From positions 160,954 through 224,953 of the forward strand of contig NZ_LMSM01000008.1 in assembly GCF_001428125.1 (NCBI RefSeq): a stretch of DNA of 64,000 nucleotides, given 5' to 3'. The DNA comes from Nocardioides sp. Soil774 (lineage in GTDB: Bacteria; Actinomycetota; Actinomycetes; Propionibacteriales; Nocardioidaceae). A program made the translations under genes and the position numbers. The stretch's first letter is position 1. Each line of letters starts with the position of its first letter. Positions 17,746 to 26,361 of the stretch are shown here, in pieces. The notes under the pieces were generated by a model. That model was not told where the DNA came from. It did no database searches and saw nothing but the letters and a program-made list of their open reading frames with translations.

Positions 17746-18420
17746 ATGCTTCGTTCTCGGTTGCTGTCCCGTCCCACCGCCGCTCTCCTGAGCGCCCTCA
17801 CCGCACTGCTGCTCGTCGGTCCCCTCGCCCCGGCAGAGGCGGCATCCACCTTCTCGGGCTCGCTCGCCCAGGGCGTCGCTGCGATCCCCACCTCGTCGGA
17901 GGCCAACACCGGCTACGACCGCACGCTCTTCAAGCACTGGGTCGACGCCGACGGCGACTGCCAGAACGCCCGGCAGGAGGTCCTCATCAGCGAGGCCGAG
18001 ACCGACACCCCGATCACCTACACGACGTCGGGCAGGTGCACGGTGGCCAGCGGACGCTGGTTCTCCTACTACGACCGCGTCTCCTGGACGCTCGCCTCCG
18101 ACGTCGACATCGACCACATGGTGCCCCTCGCCGAGGCTTGGGGCTCCGGCGCGAGCGGCTGGACCTCGGCGCGGCGCGAGGCGTACGCCAACGACCTGGG
18201 TGACTACCGCACGCTCGTCGGCGTCACCGACAACGTCAACCAGGCCAAGAGCGACCAGGACCCCGCGACCTGGCTGCCCACCTACGACAAGTGCCGCTAC
18301 GTCGCGGAGTGGGTCGCGGTGAAGATCCGCTGGGGCCTGTCGGCCGACTCGGCGGAGAAGAGCGTGCTCAACAGCTATGCCAGCAGCTGCTCCAACACGG
18401 TCACGGTCAACCTCGCCTGA
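17746..18420 (+). CDS. Secreted HNH-type nuclease (DUF1524-like)
   Basis: A 224-residue protein with a Sec signal peptide (basic MLRSRLLSR, hydrophobic core, cleavage near AEAAS at about residue 33). The mature part matches secreted actinobacterial HNH nucleases: DIDHMVPLAEAW provides the DH metal/catalytic pair, followed by ARREAYANDL and the Asn-rich NVNQAKSDQDPATWLP motif. Two Cys pairs could form disulfides. Probable role: extracellular DNA degradation for nutrition or competition. The ATG at 17746 follows CAGCTGGAG. It is divergent from the SOUL gene. Confidence 0.85.
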   Translation: MLRSRLLSRPTAALLSALTALLLVGPLAPAEAASTFSGSLAQGVAAIPTSSEANTGYDRTLFKHWVDADGDCQNARQEVLISEAETDTPITYTTSGRCTVASGRWFSYYDRVSWTLASDVDIDHMVPLAEAWGSGASGWTSARREAYANDLGDYRTLVGVTDNVNQAKSDQDPATWLPTYDKCRYVAEWVAVKIRWGLSADSAEKSVLNSYASSCSNTVTVNLA

Positions 18421-18481
18421 GCGGTCGGCCTGACGTCTGGCCTGCTCGTCGGCGGGCGGGGGTGCTGGGAGGATCGGTGGC

Positions 18482-19246
18482 GTGAACCGTCGCGCCCTCG
18501 TCCGCCGCCCCAGCCCCCGCCTCGCCGACGGGCTGCTGACCCACATCGACCGCGTGCCGGTCGACGTCGACCTCGCGCTGCGGCAGTGGGAGGCCTACGT
18601 CGCCGCGCTGCAGGCCGAGGGCTGGAAGACCGTCGAGGTGCCGCCGGCGCCCGACTTCCCGGACTCGGTCTTCGTCGAGGACACCGTGGTGATGTACGCC
18701 GACCTGGCCGTGATCACGCGCCCCGGCGCTGATGAGCGCAAGCCGGAGACCGCCGGCACCGAGCAGACCCTGCGCGACCTGGGCCTCCGGATCGCGCACA
18801 TCGAGGCGCCCGGCACCCTCGACGGCGGCGACGTCCTCAAGCACGACGGCACGGTGTGGGTCGGCCTGGGAGGGCGCACCAACCAGGCCGGCATCGACCA
18901 GCTCGCTCGGCTGCTGTCGCCGCTCGGGGCCACCGTCGTGGGTGTCCCGCTGACGAAGGCCCTGCACCTCAAGTCGGCGGTCACCGCGCTGCCCGACGGC
19001 ACGGTCGTGGGCTGGGACCCCGTCGTGGACGACCCGGGCGCCTGGTCGTCGTACGTCGCCGTGCCGGAGGAGCCGGGCGCGCACGTCGTGGTGCTCGACG
19101 ACTCGACCGTGCTGATGGCCGCCAGCGCACCGCGCACTCGGGCGCTGTACGAGTCGCGCGGGCTCCGGGTGGTCGCCGTCGACATCACGGAGTTCGAGAA
19201 GCTCGAGGGCTGCGTGACCTGCCTGTCCGTACGCCTGCGGGGCTGA
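18482..19246 (+). CDS. ddaH: Dimethylarginine dimethylaminohydrolase (DDAH)
   Basis: A 254-residue amidinotransferase-fold enzyme hydrolysing N-omega-methylated arginines to citrulline and (di)methylamine. Catalytic features: nucleophile C247 in the terminal VTCLSVR, general base H162 in LHLKSA, E66 in FVEDT and D116 in LDGGDV. The GTG start at 18482 lacks a strong ribosome-binding site. It stands alone between a secreted nuclease and a convergent DUF222-HNH gene. Arginine deiminase is less likely given the length and lack of the N-terminal domain typical of ArcA. Confidence 0.9.
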   Translation: MNRRALVRRPSPRLADGLLTHIDRVPVDVDLALRQWEAYVAALQAEGWKTVEVPPAPDFPDSVFVEDTVVMYADLAVITRPGADERKPETAGTEQTLRDLGLRIAHIEAPGTLDGGDVLKHDGTVWVGLGGRTNQAGIDQLARLLSPLGATVVGVPLTKALHLKSAVTALPDGTVVGWDPVVDDPGAWSSYVAVPEEPGAHVVVLDDSTVLMAASAPRTRALYESRGLRVVAVDITEFEKLEGCVTCLSVRLRG

Positions 19247-19255
19247 GCCTTCCTC

Positions 19256-20503
19256 TTATGTCCGTCTGGCGAAGCGGACCTTGCCGTGCTTGTCGAGGGA
19301 GTGCTGGAACGCCGGGTCGTGGATGCGGCGGTGGTGGGCCGGGCAGAGCAGCCGGCCCTTCTCGACGCTGGTCCCGCCGCCGCGGCCCCAGGACACCTCG
19401 TCGTGGTGGGCCTCGGTCATCGCGGGCGGAGCGTCACAGCCGGCCGCGGTGCAGCCTCCGTCGCGGAGGCCCATCGCGACCCGCTGCGCCTCGGTGTGGA
19501 AACGACGTTTGCGTCCCACGTCGAGCGGCACGCTCGGACCGCCGAGCACGGCGGGGATGATGCCCGCGGTGCAGGCCAGCCGGCGCGCCTCGCCCGCGCT
19601 GATGCGACCCCCGGTGTCGAGCGACGCGGCCCTGATGCCGCCGAGGAGCGTCTCGAGGTCCATGGTGACCACGACCGTCGCGGCAACCCCGCCCGACCTG
19701 GGCACCGGGCTCGTCGACCTTGCCTCGACGTAGTCCATGAACGCCGCGCCCATCCGGTGCCGGGTGAGCATCGGTCGCTCATCGCCCGTAGAGCTCATCC
19801 TGACGGCATGTGCGACGCGAGCCTTCAGCTCCTTGGCGAGCATGGCCCCGTGCCGCGACGGGACGGTGAATCGCCCGTGGCAGACGCCGTGCCCGTCGTC
19901 GGTCATGGTGAACGACGCCGCGGCTTCGGCGTCGGCCTCCTCACTCTCCAGACGCCGCGCCTCCTCGGCGTCCGCGGCCTCGGGGTCGACCGCTTCGAGC
20001 AACCGATGCCCCAGGACCCGCAGCTCCTTCGCGTCGTGCTCGACGGCCTTGTCCAGCAAGAACGAGGTCGCCGCGGCGGGCACCCAGTCCTCGACCTCGT
20101 CCGGCAGGGCGTCCACCGCATCAGTGATCACGCGCGCCTGGTCGGTGCGGAGGCCTCCGGCCGCCAAGCCCTGCGCGACCTCGTCGTGGTCGTCCAGCGC
20201 CGTGGCCAGCCGGGCCATGCGGTGGGCCTCCGCGCGGGTCGTACGCGTCGCGTGCGACCACCAGCTCGTCGTCGAGGTCGCACCGGTGTCCATGCCCGCG
20301 CCGACCGCCTCCGCCTGCCGCAGCACCCGCATCAGCAAGGCGTCGAGCTGGCTCCGGACCCGGGTCAGCGACAGCAGCGACGCCTCGGCGTCCTTGGCCG
20401 ACATGCTCCACATCGGGCGGTCGATCACGCTGGCGAGGTCGACCTCCAGCAGCCGCGACAGGGCCACCACGTGGTGGTCGTCCCAGTGCGCGATCGCCGT
20501 CAT
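19256..20503 (-). CDS. DUF222 / HNH endonuclease-like protein
   Basis: A 415-residue protein of the large actinobacterial family with an N-terminal DUF222 helical region (about 1-300) and a C-terminal HNH nuclease domain: CTAAGCDAPPAMTEAHHDE then GRLLCPAHHRRIHD, with two Cys pairs for zinc and the HH/H catalytic set. The family is repeated in many actinomycete genomes and related to the mycobacterial 13E12 repeat proteins; its function is unknown. I chose the ATG at 20503 with GGAAGAG upstream, though the frame extends far further. A MAHHRR-like tail ends in FARRT. Confidence 0.88.
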   Translation of the reverse strand: MTAIAHWDDHHVVALSRLLEVDLASVIDRPMWSMSAKDAEASLLSLTRVRSQLDALLMRVLRQAEAVGAGMDTGATSTTSWWSHATRTTRAEAHRMARLATALDDHDEVAQGLAAGGLRTDQARVITDAVDALPDEVEDWVPAAATSFLLDKAVEHDAKELRVLGHRLLEAVDPEAADAEEARRLESEEADAEAAASFTMTDDGHGVCHGRFTVPSRHGAMLAKELKARVAHAVRMSSTGDERPMLTRHRMGAAFMDYVEARSTSPVPRSGGVAATVVVTMDLETLLGGIRAASLDTGGRISAGEARRLACTAGIIPAVLGGPSVPLDVGRKRRFHTEAQRVAMGLRDGGCTAAGCDAPPAMTEAHHDEVSWGRGGGTSVEKGRLLCPAHHRRIHDPAFQHSLDKHGKVRFARRT

Positions 20504-20726
20504 GGATGAACTCTTCCAGAGGGCACCGACAGTGGGTCCGGGGTGCGGGGCGGGGTGTGGAGGACGCCGGTCGAGCCTGACGGGCTCGCGCGGGACGCAT
20601 GTCCGGGCCCTGTTTGCGACGCGCCCGGGACCAGAGACCCCCCGACAGGAGACAGGTGGCACTGTCGGTGCCCCACTGCTGGGCGCATAGTCGAGAGATC
20701 CCCACACCAGCGACCGAGGAGAGATC

Positions 20727-21089
20727 ATGGCACCAGCACTCCTGCTCCTGGTGGTGGTCGTGGTCGGCGGCACCATCGCCATCAACCTCTTCCTGCGCAA
20801 CTGGGTCCGCGAGGGAGCCCAGCGCGAGGCGCACCTGAGGGACCCGCGCACGCACACCGTTGCCTTCGCGATCCCCAACGGCGTCGATCCCGTGACCGCC
20901 GAGGCCGCGCTCGCGCACGCGGGCTTCAGCTCCGGGCACGAGCGCGTCGGCATGGTCGAGTGCGTCCGCATCGAGTGCGACGAGTCGCAGCGTGACCGGG
21001 TGCGCAGCGTCCTGGAGAGCGCGTTGACGAGCGAGTACGACCGCTCGTTGCTGCCGGCAGGGCACGTCGTCTTCGAGGACGAGCGCTGA
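20727..21089 (+). CDS. Small membrane-anchored protein of unknown function
   Basis: A 120-residue protein not recognised. Residues 3-22 form one transmembrane segment (LLLLVVVVVGGTIAINLFL) followed by a soluble cytoplasmic-type domain rich in Arg and Glu with two cysteines close together (VECVRIECDES). The repeated pattern VDPVTAEAALAHAGF resembles small ferredoxin-like folds but this is a weak impression. A strong GAGGAGAG ribosome-binding site precedes the ATG. It is followed 59 bp later by the SNF2-like ATPase gene in the same direction. Confidence 0.75.
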   Translation: MAPALLLLVVVVVGGTIAINLFLRNWVREGAQREAHLRDPRTHTVAFAIPNGVDPVTAEAALAHAGFSSGHERVGMVECVRIECDESQRDRVRSVLESALTSEYDRSLLPAGHVVFEDER

Positions 21090-21148
21090 CGCTGGGCCGC
21101 AGGGCGAGCCCGCGCCGACCGGCGGGGAGAGCCCGGTAGCGTCCGGGG

Positions 21149-22876
21149 GTGGCCAGTCGTCGTCGTCCCGGAGCCGGCCGGCGCACGACGTCCTCCCGCA
21201 GGAGCGGCACGCGCCAGCCGCGTTCGTTGCCGGTCGCGGGGCCGGGCGAGCGGCTGTGGGTGCTCGACGTGCCCTACGGGACGCAGGTCGACGGAGCCAC
21301 GTGGCACCCGGCCGTGAGGACCCACCTCCACGTCGGCGCCGCCCTGCCCGCGCACCTCGCGGCGTACTCGCCGGGGCCCCACACGCTCGGCCGGTTCATC
21401 GAGAACACCCTCAACCCCGACGACCCGACGCCCAGCCCCGAGCCGACCGACGAGCTCGAGCCGCGGCGCATCCAGTTCGAGGCCGCCGATGCGATCGCTG
21501 CGCGCGCCGAGGCGGGTGGACGGCAGTTCCTGCTGGCCGACGAGCCGGGCGTGGGCAAGACGATCTCCGCGGTCCTCGGGGCGATCGCGGTGGGCGACCT
21601 CCGCGGCGCGCGCCGTGTGCTCGTCGTGGCCGACCGGCCCGCCGCCATCACGATCGGCCACTGGTGCCGCACGATCACCGCGCTGGGGGACGGCGGCCTG
21701 GAGTGGGTCGTGATCACGTGGGACCGCCTGGACAAGGTCAAGGACCACACGTGGGACGTGATCATCGCCGACGAGGCCCATGCCCTGCGGCGTACGACGA
21801 CGAAGCGGTGGAAGCTCTGGGCACGGATCTCCGGGCACGGGAAGCCCCACGACACGGCCCCGTTCGTCATCGCCACCACCGCGACGCCCGGGCACACGCC
21901 GCTCGAGCTGCCCTACCTCGCGCCTGCCTACGCGCAGGTGCTCGGCGAGCCGATGAAGGAGTGGACCTCCGCGACGCAGCCCGGTGACGCGTTCGCCGCT
22001 GCGCTCGAGCGCCACGGCGTCGGCGTGGAGCACGGGCGCTACGGCGCGACGTGGACCACCGACCCCGCGCGGCGGGCCGCCGACCTCAAGCTCGTGCGCG
22101 GCTGGCTCGACGAGGAGCGACCTCCCGCGATGCTGCACCGCGCCGCGCCGTGGGGACCGGTCCCCATCTCCGGCATGCCCGTGGCGCTGACACCGGCGGA
22201 GCGGTCGGCGTACGAGGCGGAGTGGGGCGAGTTCTGCCGCGAGATGGACCTCGCCCGCCGGGGCCGCAACGTCGCGAAGGGGCGGGCCGCGCTGCTGCGC
22301 TTCCGGCAGAAGGCCGGGCTGATCCGCGTCGACTCCACGGTCGCGTGGATCGCCCAGCAGGTCGAGGCCGAGCGGCAGGTGGCGTGCTCGGTCGAGTTCG
22401 TCGCGACCGCCGCCGACCCGATCGCCGACCGGCTGCGCGACTCCGGCATCGAGGTCGCCTCGATCTACGGTCGCGACCGCTTCGACCCCGAGGCCGAGCG
22501 GCTGCGGTTCCAGACCGGGCAGGCGAAGGTCTGCGTCTTCACCACGGTCGCCTCGATCAGCCTGCACGCCGGCGAGGCTCTCGCCGACGGGAGCCGGGCG
22601 AGCACCGAACCGCGGGTGGGCCTGTTCCACCAGGCGCGCTTCTCGGGCATCGCCGGACGACAGGTGACCGGACGCACCCACCGCGACCACCAGGTCTCGC
22701 CGTGGCACATCGCCTACGCCGAGGGCACCGTCGAGGAGCAGGTGGGCAGGGTGATGGTCGAGCGGATCGCCGCGGCCTCCGACACCGTCGGCAGCGACAC
22801 CACCGGCCTCACCGACCTCGCCGAGCTCCTCGGCGCCGACTGGCTGCCCGTCGCGTCACTGACCGAGGGCGCCTGA
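21149..22876 (+). CDS. Stand-alone SNF2-like ATPase/helicase
   Basis: A 575-residue superfamily 2 enzyme. After a basic N-terminus (about 25 residues, SRRRPGAGRR) and a lineage-specific segment, the motor shows RRIQFEAADAI (Q-like motif), Walker A ADEPGVGKTISA (about residue 131), ADEAHALRRTTTKRW (DEAH motif II), ATTATPG (motif III), and a second lobe ending in motif VI RQVTGRTHRDHQ. That layout resembles phage and island helicases of the SNF2 group rather than chromatin remodellers. The GTG start has no clear Shine-Dalgarno. No nuclease or methylase neighbour is seen, so its partner and role (repair, replication, defence) are open. Confidence 0.8.
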   Translation: MASRRRPGAGRRTTSSRRSGTRQPRSLPVAGPGERLWVLDVPYGTQVDGATWHPAVRTHLHVGAALPAHLAAYSPGPHTLGRFIENTLNPDDPTPSPEPTDELEPRRIQFEAADAIAARAEAGGRQFLLADEPGVGKTISAVLGAIAVGDLRGARRVLVVADRPAAITIGHWCRTITALGDGGLEWVVITWDRLDKVKDHTWDVIIADEAHALRRTTTKRWKLWARISGHGKPHDTAPFVIATTATPGHTPLELPYLAPAYAQVLGEPMKEWTSATQPGDAFAAALERHGVGVEHGRYGATWTTDPARRAADLKLVRGWLDEERPPAMLHRAAPWGPVPISGMPVALTPAERSAYEAEWGEFCREMDLARRGRNVAKGRAALLRFRQKAGLIRVDSTVAWIAQQVEAERQVACSVEFVATAADPIADRLRDSGIEVASIYGRDRFDPEAERLRFQTGQAKVCVFTTVASISLHAGEALADGSRASTEPRVGLFHQARFSGIAGRQVTGRTHRDHQVSPWHIAYAEGTVEEQVGRVMVERIAAASDTVGSDTTGLTDLAELLGADWLPVASLTEGA

Positions 22877-22890
22877 AGGGCCGACGGCCC

Positions 22891-23334
22891 CTACGCCCAC
22901 GGGTCGGTGATCTCCCGGAGCCTCCGCATCGTGTCCTCCAGGTCCCGCATCCGGTCGGCGCCGAGGTGCGCCTCCCACTCCCCCAGCGCCCGGTCCACCT
23001 CGACCTGCGCGGCGACACCGACCTCGCGGGCGTGGTCGGTGAGGCGTACGAGCTTGGCGCGGCCGTCGGCCGGGTCGGGGACGCGCTCGACGTATCCGGC
23101 GCGCTCGAGCTGGTCGACGATGGACGTGGCCGACTGCTTGGTGGTGCGGGCGCGCGCGGCGAGGGTCACGACCCGGGTGCCGTCGGGGTCGATCTGCGCG
23201 ATCAGGCGGGCCTGGGTGGGCGTCAGGTCGGTGGCGCCCGCCGCCACCACGGCGTCGTAGGCCCGGGCCTCCAGCGAGCGCGAGGCGACGTACATCAGGA
23301 CTCCCAGCTTGGGCGTTGACGACTGGTCGGGCAC
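22891..23334 (-). CDS. MarR-family transcriptional regulator
   Basis: A 147-residue winged-helix regulator. The HTH lies in LAARARTTKQSATSIVDQL and the wing in ADGRAKLVRLTDHAREV, with dimerisation helices at both ends. It starts with GTG at 23334 and is divergent from the MDMPI-family gene across a 49-bp gap that contains a good inverted repeat, so it very likely represses itself and that gene and responds to a small aromatic or electrophile. It converges with the SNF2-like gene 14 bp away. Confidence 0.9.
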   Translation of the reverse strand: MPDQSSTPKLGVLMYVASRSLEARAYDAVVAAGATDLTPTQARLIAQIDPDGTRVVTLAARARTTKQSATSIVDQLERAGYVERVPDPADGRAKLVRLTDHAREVGVAAQVEVDRALGEWEAHLGADRMRDLEDTMRRLREITDPWA

Positions 23335-23344
23335 GGGTCCATAT

Positions 23345-23363
23345 TAGTCAGAGAACCTGACTA
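23345..23363. promoter_or_regulatory. MarR operator
   Basis: TAGTCAG and CTGACTA are perfect 7-bp inverted arms with a five-base spacer, centred between the marR and MDMPI genes. Size and position are typical of MarR binding sites that cover both start regions. Confidence 0.75.
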
Positions 23364-23383
23364 TTTCGTGGAGGAGGTGCGTC

Positions 23384-23995
23384 ATGGACAGCGACGCGAT
23401 CTGGCACCACATCGACACCGAGCGCGCGGCGCTCGCCGACATCCTCGAGACGTTGCCGGACGACGCGTGGCGCGTGCCGTCGCTGTGCGACGCATGGACG
23501 GTGCGCGACGTGGCCGCGCACCTCTGCTTCGCGCAGGCCGGCATCCGCGACATCCTCCGCCCGGCGCTGCGCTCCGGGCTGCGCTACAACGCCACGATCC
23601 GCACCAGCGCGATCGACAGCCCGCTCACGCACCCGGAGATCATCGCGACGCTGCGCGGATTCGCCGGCTCGCGGCGCACCGCGGTGGGCGTCACCGAGCG
23701 GGAGGCGCTGCTCGACACACTGATCCACACCCAGGACATCTGCGTCCCGCTCGACATCGACCATCGTGCGCCGACGGACGCGGCAGTGGCCGCGCTCGAG
23801 CGAGTCATCTGGTGGTCGAGGCGCATGCCGCTCGGCCCGCGGCTGCGCCACCTCCACCTCGTCGCCACCGACGCCGACTGGGAGTGGGGGTCGGGTCGCC
23901 GGGTCGAGGGGACGGTGCAGTGGCTGCTGCTCGCCGCTGCCGGGCGGAGCGTCGCGCACCAGCACCTGCGCGGCGACGTGCGCGCCCTGGCCTGA
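23384..23995 (+). CDS. MDMPI (maleylpyruvate isomerase) family, probably mycothiol-dependent
   Basis: A 203-residue member of the DinB/YfiT-like four-helix fold with mycothiol-dependent maleylpyruvate isomerase character. The likely metal-binding histidines are in DVAAHLCF and LIHTQDI, with the N-terminal WHHIDTER as a further candidate; CDAWTVRDVAAHL is the diagnostic segment. Such enzymes add or isomerise thiol adducts and often belong to electrophile detoxification. The ATG at 23384 has GGAGGAGG upstream, an unusually strong ribosome-binding site here. Control by the divergent MarR is likely. The exact substrate is unknown. Confidence 0.82.
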   Translation: MDSDAIWHHIDTERAALADILETLPDDAWRVPSLCDAWTVRDVAAHLCFAQAGIRDILRPALRSGLRYNATIRTSAIDSPLTHPEIIATLRGFAGSRRTAVGVTEREALLDTLIHTQDICVPLDIDHRAPTDAAVAALERVIWWSRRMPLGPRLRHLHLVATDADWEWGSGRRVEGTVQWLLLAAAGRSVAHQHLRGDVRALA

Positions 23996-23997
23996 GG

Positions 23998-24379
23998 TCA
24001 GCAGACGTCGCGGGACGTCGCGTCGGCGGCGCGGTAGCGGTCCTGGAGCGGGTGCCAGTCGTAGCCGTCGAGACTGTCGTAGCGCGCCTTGGCCAGGCCG
24101 TGCCGGACCAGGACGAGCCCGGCGTCACGACCGCCCACGCGCACGTAGCGCAGGAGCCGGCCGTAGCGGTCCCGGTCGTCGACGCTCGCCGGGTTAGCCG
24201 CACTGCCCGACCTCCGGGGTGTCGATGCCGATCAGGCGGACATAGGTCCCCGAGCTCAGCCGGATGGTGTCGCCGTCGACCACGTAGGCGACCGACGCGG
24301 CGCCGGCCGGGGCGAGCGGCACCAGGGCCAGCATCGTGGCGGCGAGCGCCGTGGCCCACAGGCGGTGGAGCGATGACAT
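23998..24379 (-). pseudogene. Decayed secreted thermonuclease (SNase family)
   Basis: The ATG at 24379 opens a signal peptide (LWATALAATMLALVPLAPAGA) and a normal SNase start (VDGDTIRLSSGTYVRLIGIDTPEVGQCG) containing the active-site Arg and Glu, then stops at once at 24194-24196. The neighbouring frame continues from NPASVDDRDRYGRLLRYV, including the third catalytic Arg, through VLVRHGLAKARYDS to a stop at 23998. About 20-30 residues expected between the halves are missing and the frame is shifted, so an internal deletion has destroyed the gene. The stop is directly adjacent to the MDMPI stop on the other strand. Confidence 0.78.
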
Positions 24380-24463
24380 GAGGTCCCCATGGTCGGTGGT
24401 GGCTAGAGGTTGCGCCATGCTCACACGGCGCCCGCGGGCTGTCAGACGAACCGGCGAACGGCC

Positions 24464-25444
24464 TCAGGCCGCGCTGGCCGGCACCGCGACCCGGCTCGCC
24501 CGCCGCCCCGGCAGCCAGCGCACCGACGCGGCGGTCTCGGCCGACGAGCCGTAGACCAGGAGCGCGAGGAAGACGCCGTAGACCGGCAGGTGCCCGACCA
24601 TCTCGGTCTGCCCGAAGAGCAGCAGGGTCGCGTTGAAGGGCACCATCGCGACGAGCACGGCCACCTGCGGGAACGCCCCAGAGATCACCAGCAGGCCGAA
24701 GAGCAGCTCGGTCGCACCGGCGACCGCGACGAAGGTCTCGGGCGAGAGGTGGATGCCGACGAGCGAGAAGACGTCGAGGGCGGGGTAGCGCTCGAGCGTG
24801 TCGATCGCCATGCCCGGGTTGGTCAGCTTCTCCGAGAACGCCAGCACGATCAGCGCGACACCCACACCGAGGCGCAGCCACAGCAGCGCCCAGCGCAGGT
24901 GAGCGCGGGAGGGGTGCGCCGCGCCGTGCGCGTCAGGCCCGGGGGGTACGACGACGAGGAAGGCCGCGACGGCCGCGAGGTTCGCGCACTCGCCGAGCGC
25001 CGTCCATCCGCCGACCACGGCCAGGGCCGGGGCGAGGGCCAGCACGAGCGCGGACGCGGCGCGCAGCTGCCAGCCGGTCACCAGCCAGATGCCCAGCGCC
25101 GCCTCGACGAGCAGCAGCACCTTGCCGGCCCCCTCGAAGTGGTCGATCGACGGCGTGATGAACGCCCCGGTCGCCGCCAGCGCGAGGAGCGCGACGCCGA
25201 GGTGGATGCCGAGCAACCGCGGGACCCACGGCACCAGCCCGCCGAGCCGCTGCAGGAACGGCAGCTCGGGGCGCTCGACGCGCAGCGCGAGGAGGCGCCA
25301 CACCACGGTGACGGCGACGACGGCCGCGGTGAGGACGAGGGGCAGCGGGGAGAGGAAGAACGACCAGTCCCCGGCGGCCTGCGACTGGACGAACCAGCGT
25401 TCGTGCGTGGGCAGGGCAGGGACGAGGACGAGCGGGAGGGTCAT
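24464..25444 (-). CDS. DoxX-like polytopic membrane protein
   Basis: A 326-residue membrane protein with about eight hydrophobic segments. The C-terminal half (LRLGVGVALIVLAFSEKLTNP, then ATELLFGLLVISGAFPQVAVLVAM) matches the DoxX/DoxD superfamily pattern of four helices with a conserved polar SEKL-type turn. The N-terminal half is a second, more divergent four-helix unit, which suggests an internal duplication. DoxX proteins are linked to thiol or quinone redox stress, but no substrate can be assigned. The ATG at 25444 lies in a divergent promoter region shared with the alpha/beta hydrolase. Confidence 0.7.
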   Translation of the reverse strand: MTLPLVLVPALPTHERWFVQSQAAGDWSFFLSPLPLVLTAAVVAVTVVWRLLALRVERPELPFLQRLGGLVPWVPRLLGIHLGVALLALAATGAFITPSIDHFEGAGKVLLLVEAALGIWLVTGWQLRAASALVLALAPALAVVGGWTALGECANLAAVAAFLVVVPPGPDAHGAAHPSRAHLRWALLWLRLGVGVALIVLAFSEKLTNPGMAIDTLERYPALDVFSLVGIHLSPETFVAVAGATELLFGLLVISGAFPQVAVLVAMVPFNATLLLFGQTEMVGHLPVYGVFLALLVYGSSAETAASVRWLPGRRASRVAVPASAA

Positions 25445-25501
25445 GGCTCAAGCCTCGGGTCCCGGGCGCCGCGGGTGATCGGGCGAAGGTCCGGAGCTGC
25501 G

Positions 25502-25517
25502 GGGGACCTAGGTCCCC
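25502..25517. promoter_or_regulatory. Perfect 16-bp palindrome in a divergent promoter
   Basis: GGGGACCTAGGTCCCC lies between the divergent DoxX-like and hydrolase genes, just upstream of a -10 box TACAGT (25531-25536) for the hydrolase. The location, at about -35, suits a repressor or activator operator for both genes. Confidence 0.5.
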
Positions 25518-25542
25518 AGTGCGGTCGTCGTACAGTCGCGGC

Positions 25543-26319
25543 ATGCCTCGCCTGCCGCTGTCCGGCCACCACCTCCTGGCTGCGACGGGCGTGCGCTCGC
25601 GGGCGCGGCACCGTGCCGACACCCATGCCCTCGGGCACCCCACCGGTCCGCCGACCACCCGCGCGGCGCTGCGTGAGCTCGGCTCGGTGCTCGACGGCGT
25701 ACGCCTGGTCGGGGCGCTGCCACGGCTGTCCACCGCCCCGCGCGGCGACGGCCACCTGGTCGTCGACATCCCCGGCTGGAAGGCGCCCGAGCTGTCCGGG
25801 GCACCGCTGCGCGCCTACCTCAAGCGGCTCGGGTACGACGCCCGCGGCTGGGGCTTCGGCACCAACACCGGCGACCCGAGGCGTGACGTCGAGCGGCTCT
25901 CGCGGCGGGTGCTGGAGCTGGTCGAGGAGTCGGGCTCGCCGGCCTCACTCGTGGGCTGGAGCCTCGGCGGGGTGATCGCGCGCGAGGTCGCCCGACGGCA
26001 CCCCGACGCCGTACGCCGCGTCATCACCTACGGCACCCCCGTCACCGGCGGCCCGCGGCACACGACCGTCGCGCGCGCCTACCGTCGCGGTCCCGACCCC
26101 GACGGCGACCGCGTCGCGGAGCGGCTCGACGCGACCGGCCCGATCCCGGTGCCGCTGACGATCATGTTCTCCCGGCGCGACGGGATCGTGTCGTGGCAGG
26201 CGTGCCTGGACCACACCTCGCCCGACGCCGAGCACGTCGAGGTCTTCTCCACCCACATCGGGATGGGGATCGACCCCGACGTGTGGGCGGTCGTGGCGGA
26301 CCGGCTCGCGCGGCGCTGA
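25543..26319 (+). CDS. Alpha/beta hydrolase
   Basis: A 258-residue hydrolase. The nucleophile elbow is GWSLGG (Ser at about residue 143 of the chosen protein), an Asp is in SRRDGIVSW and the His in STHIGMG, giving a complete triad. The fold core starts at LVVDIPGWKAPE. No signal peptide is seen. Start at the ATG at 25543, seven bases after a TACAGT -10 box, so the transcript is probably leaderless. Esterase, lipase or thioesterase activity are all possible; nothing in the neighbourhood fixes the substrate. Confidence 0.82.
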   Translation: MPRLPLSGHHLLAATGVRSRARHRADTHALGHPTGPPTTRAALRELGSVLDGVRLVGALPRLSTAPRGDGHLVVDIPGWKAPELSGAPLRAYLKRLGYDARGWGFGTNTGDPRRDVERLSRRVLELVEESGSPASLVGWSLGGVIAREVARRHPDAVRRVITYGTPVTGGPRHTTVARAYRRGPDPDGDRVAERLDATGPIPVPLTIMFSRRDGIVSWQACLDHTSPDAEHVEVFSTHIGMGIDPDVWAVVADRLARR

Positions 26320-26361
26320 CGGCTGCTCTCGGCTGCTGGCTGCAGCTCTCGCGGCTGTCGG

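Noticed and set aside
19256..20503. DUF222-HNH gene as a homing endonuclease or intron
   Set aside because: It is a free-standing member of a common actinobacterial family; no intron or intein boundaries are seen.
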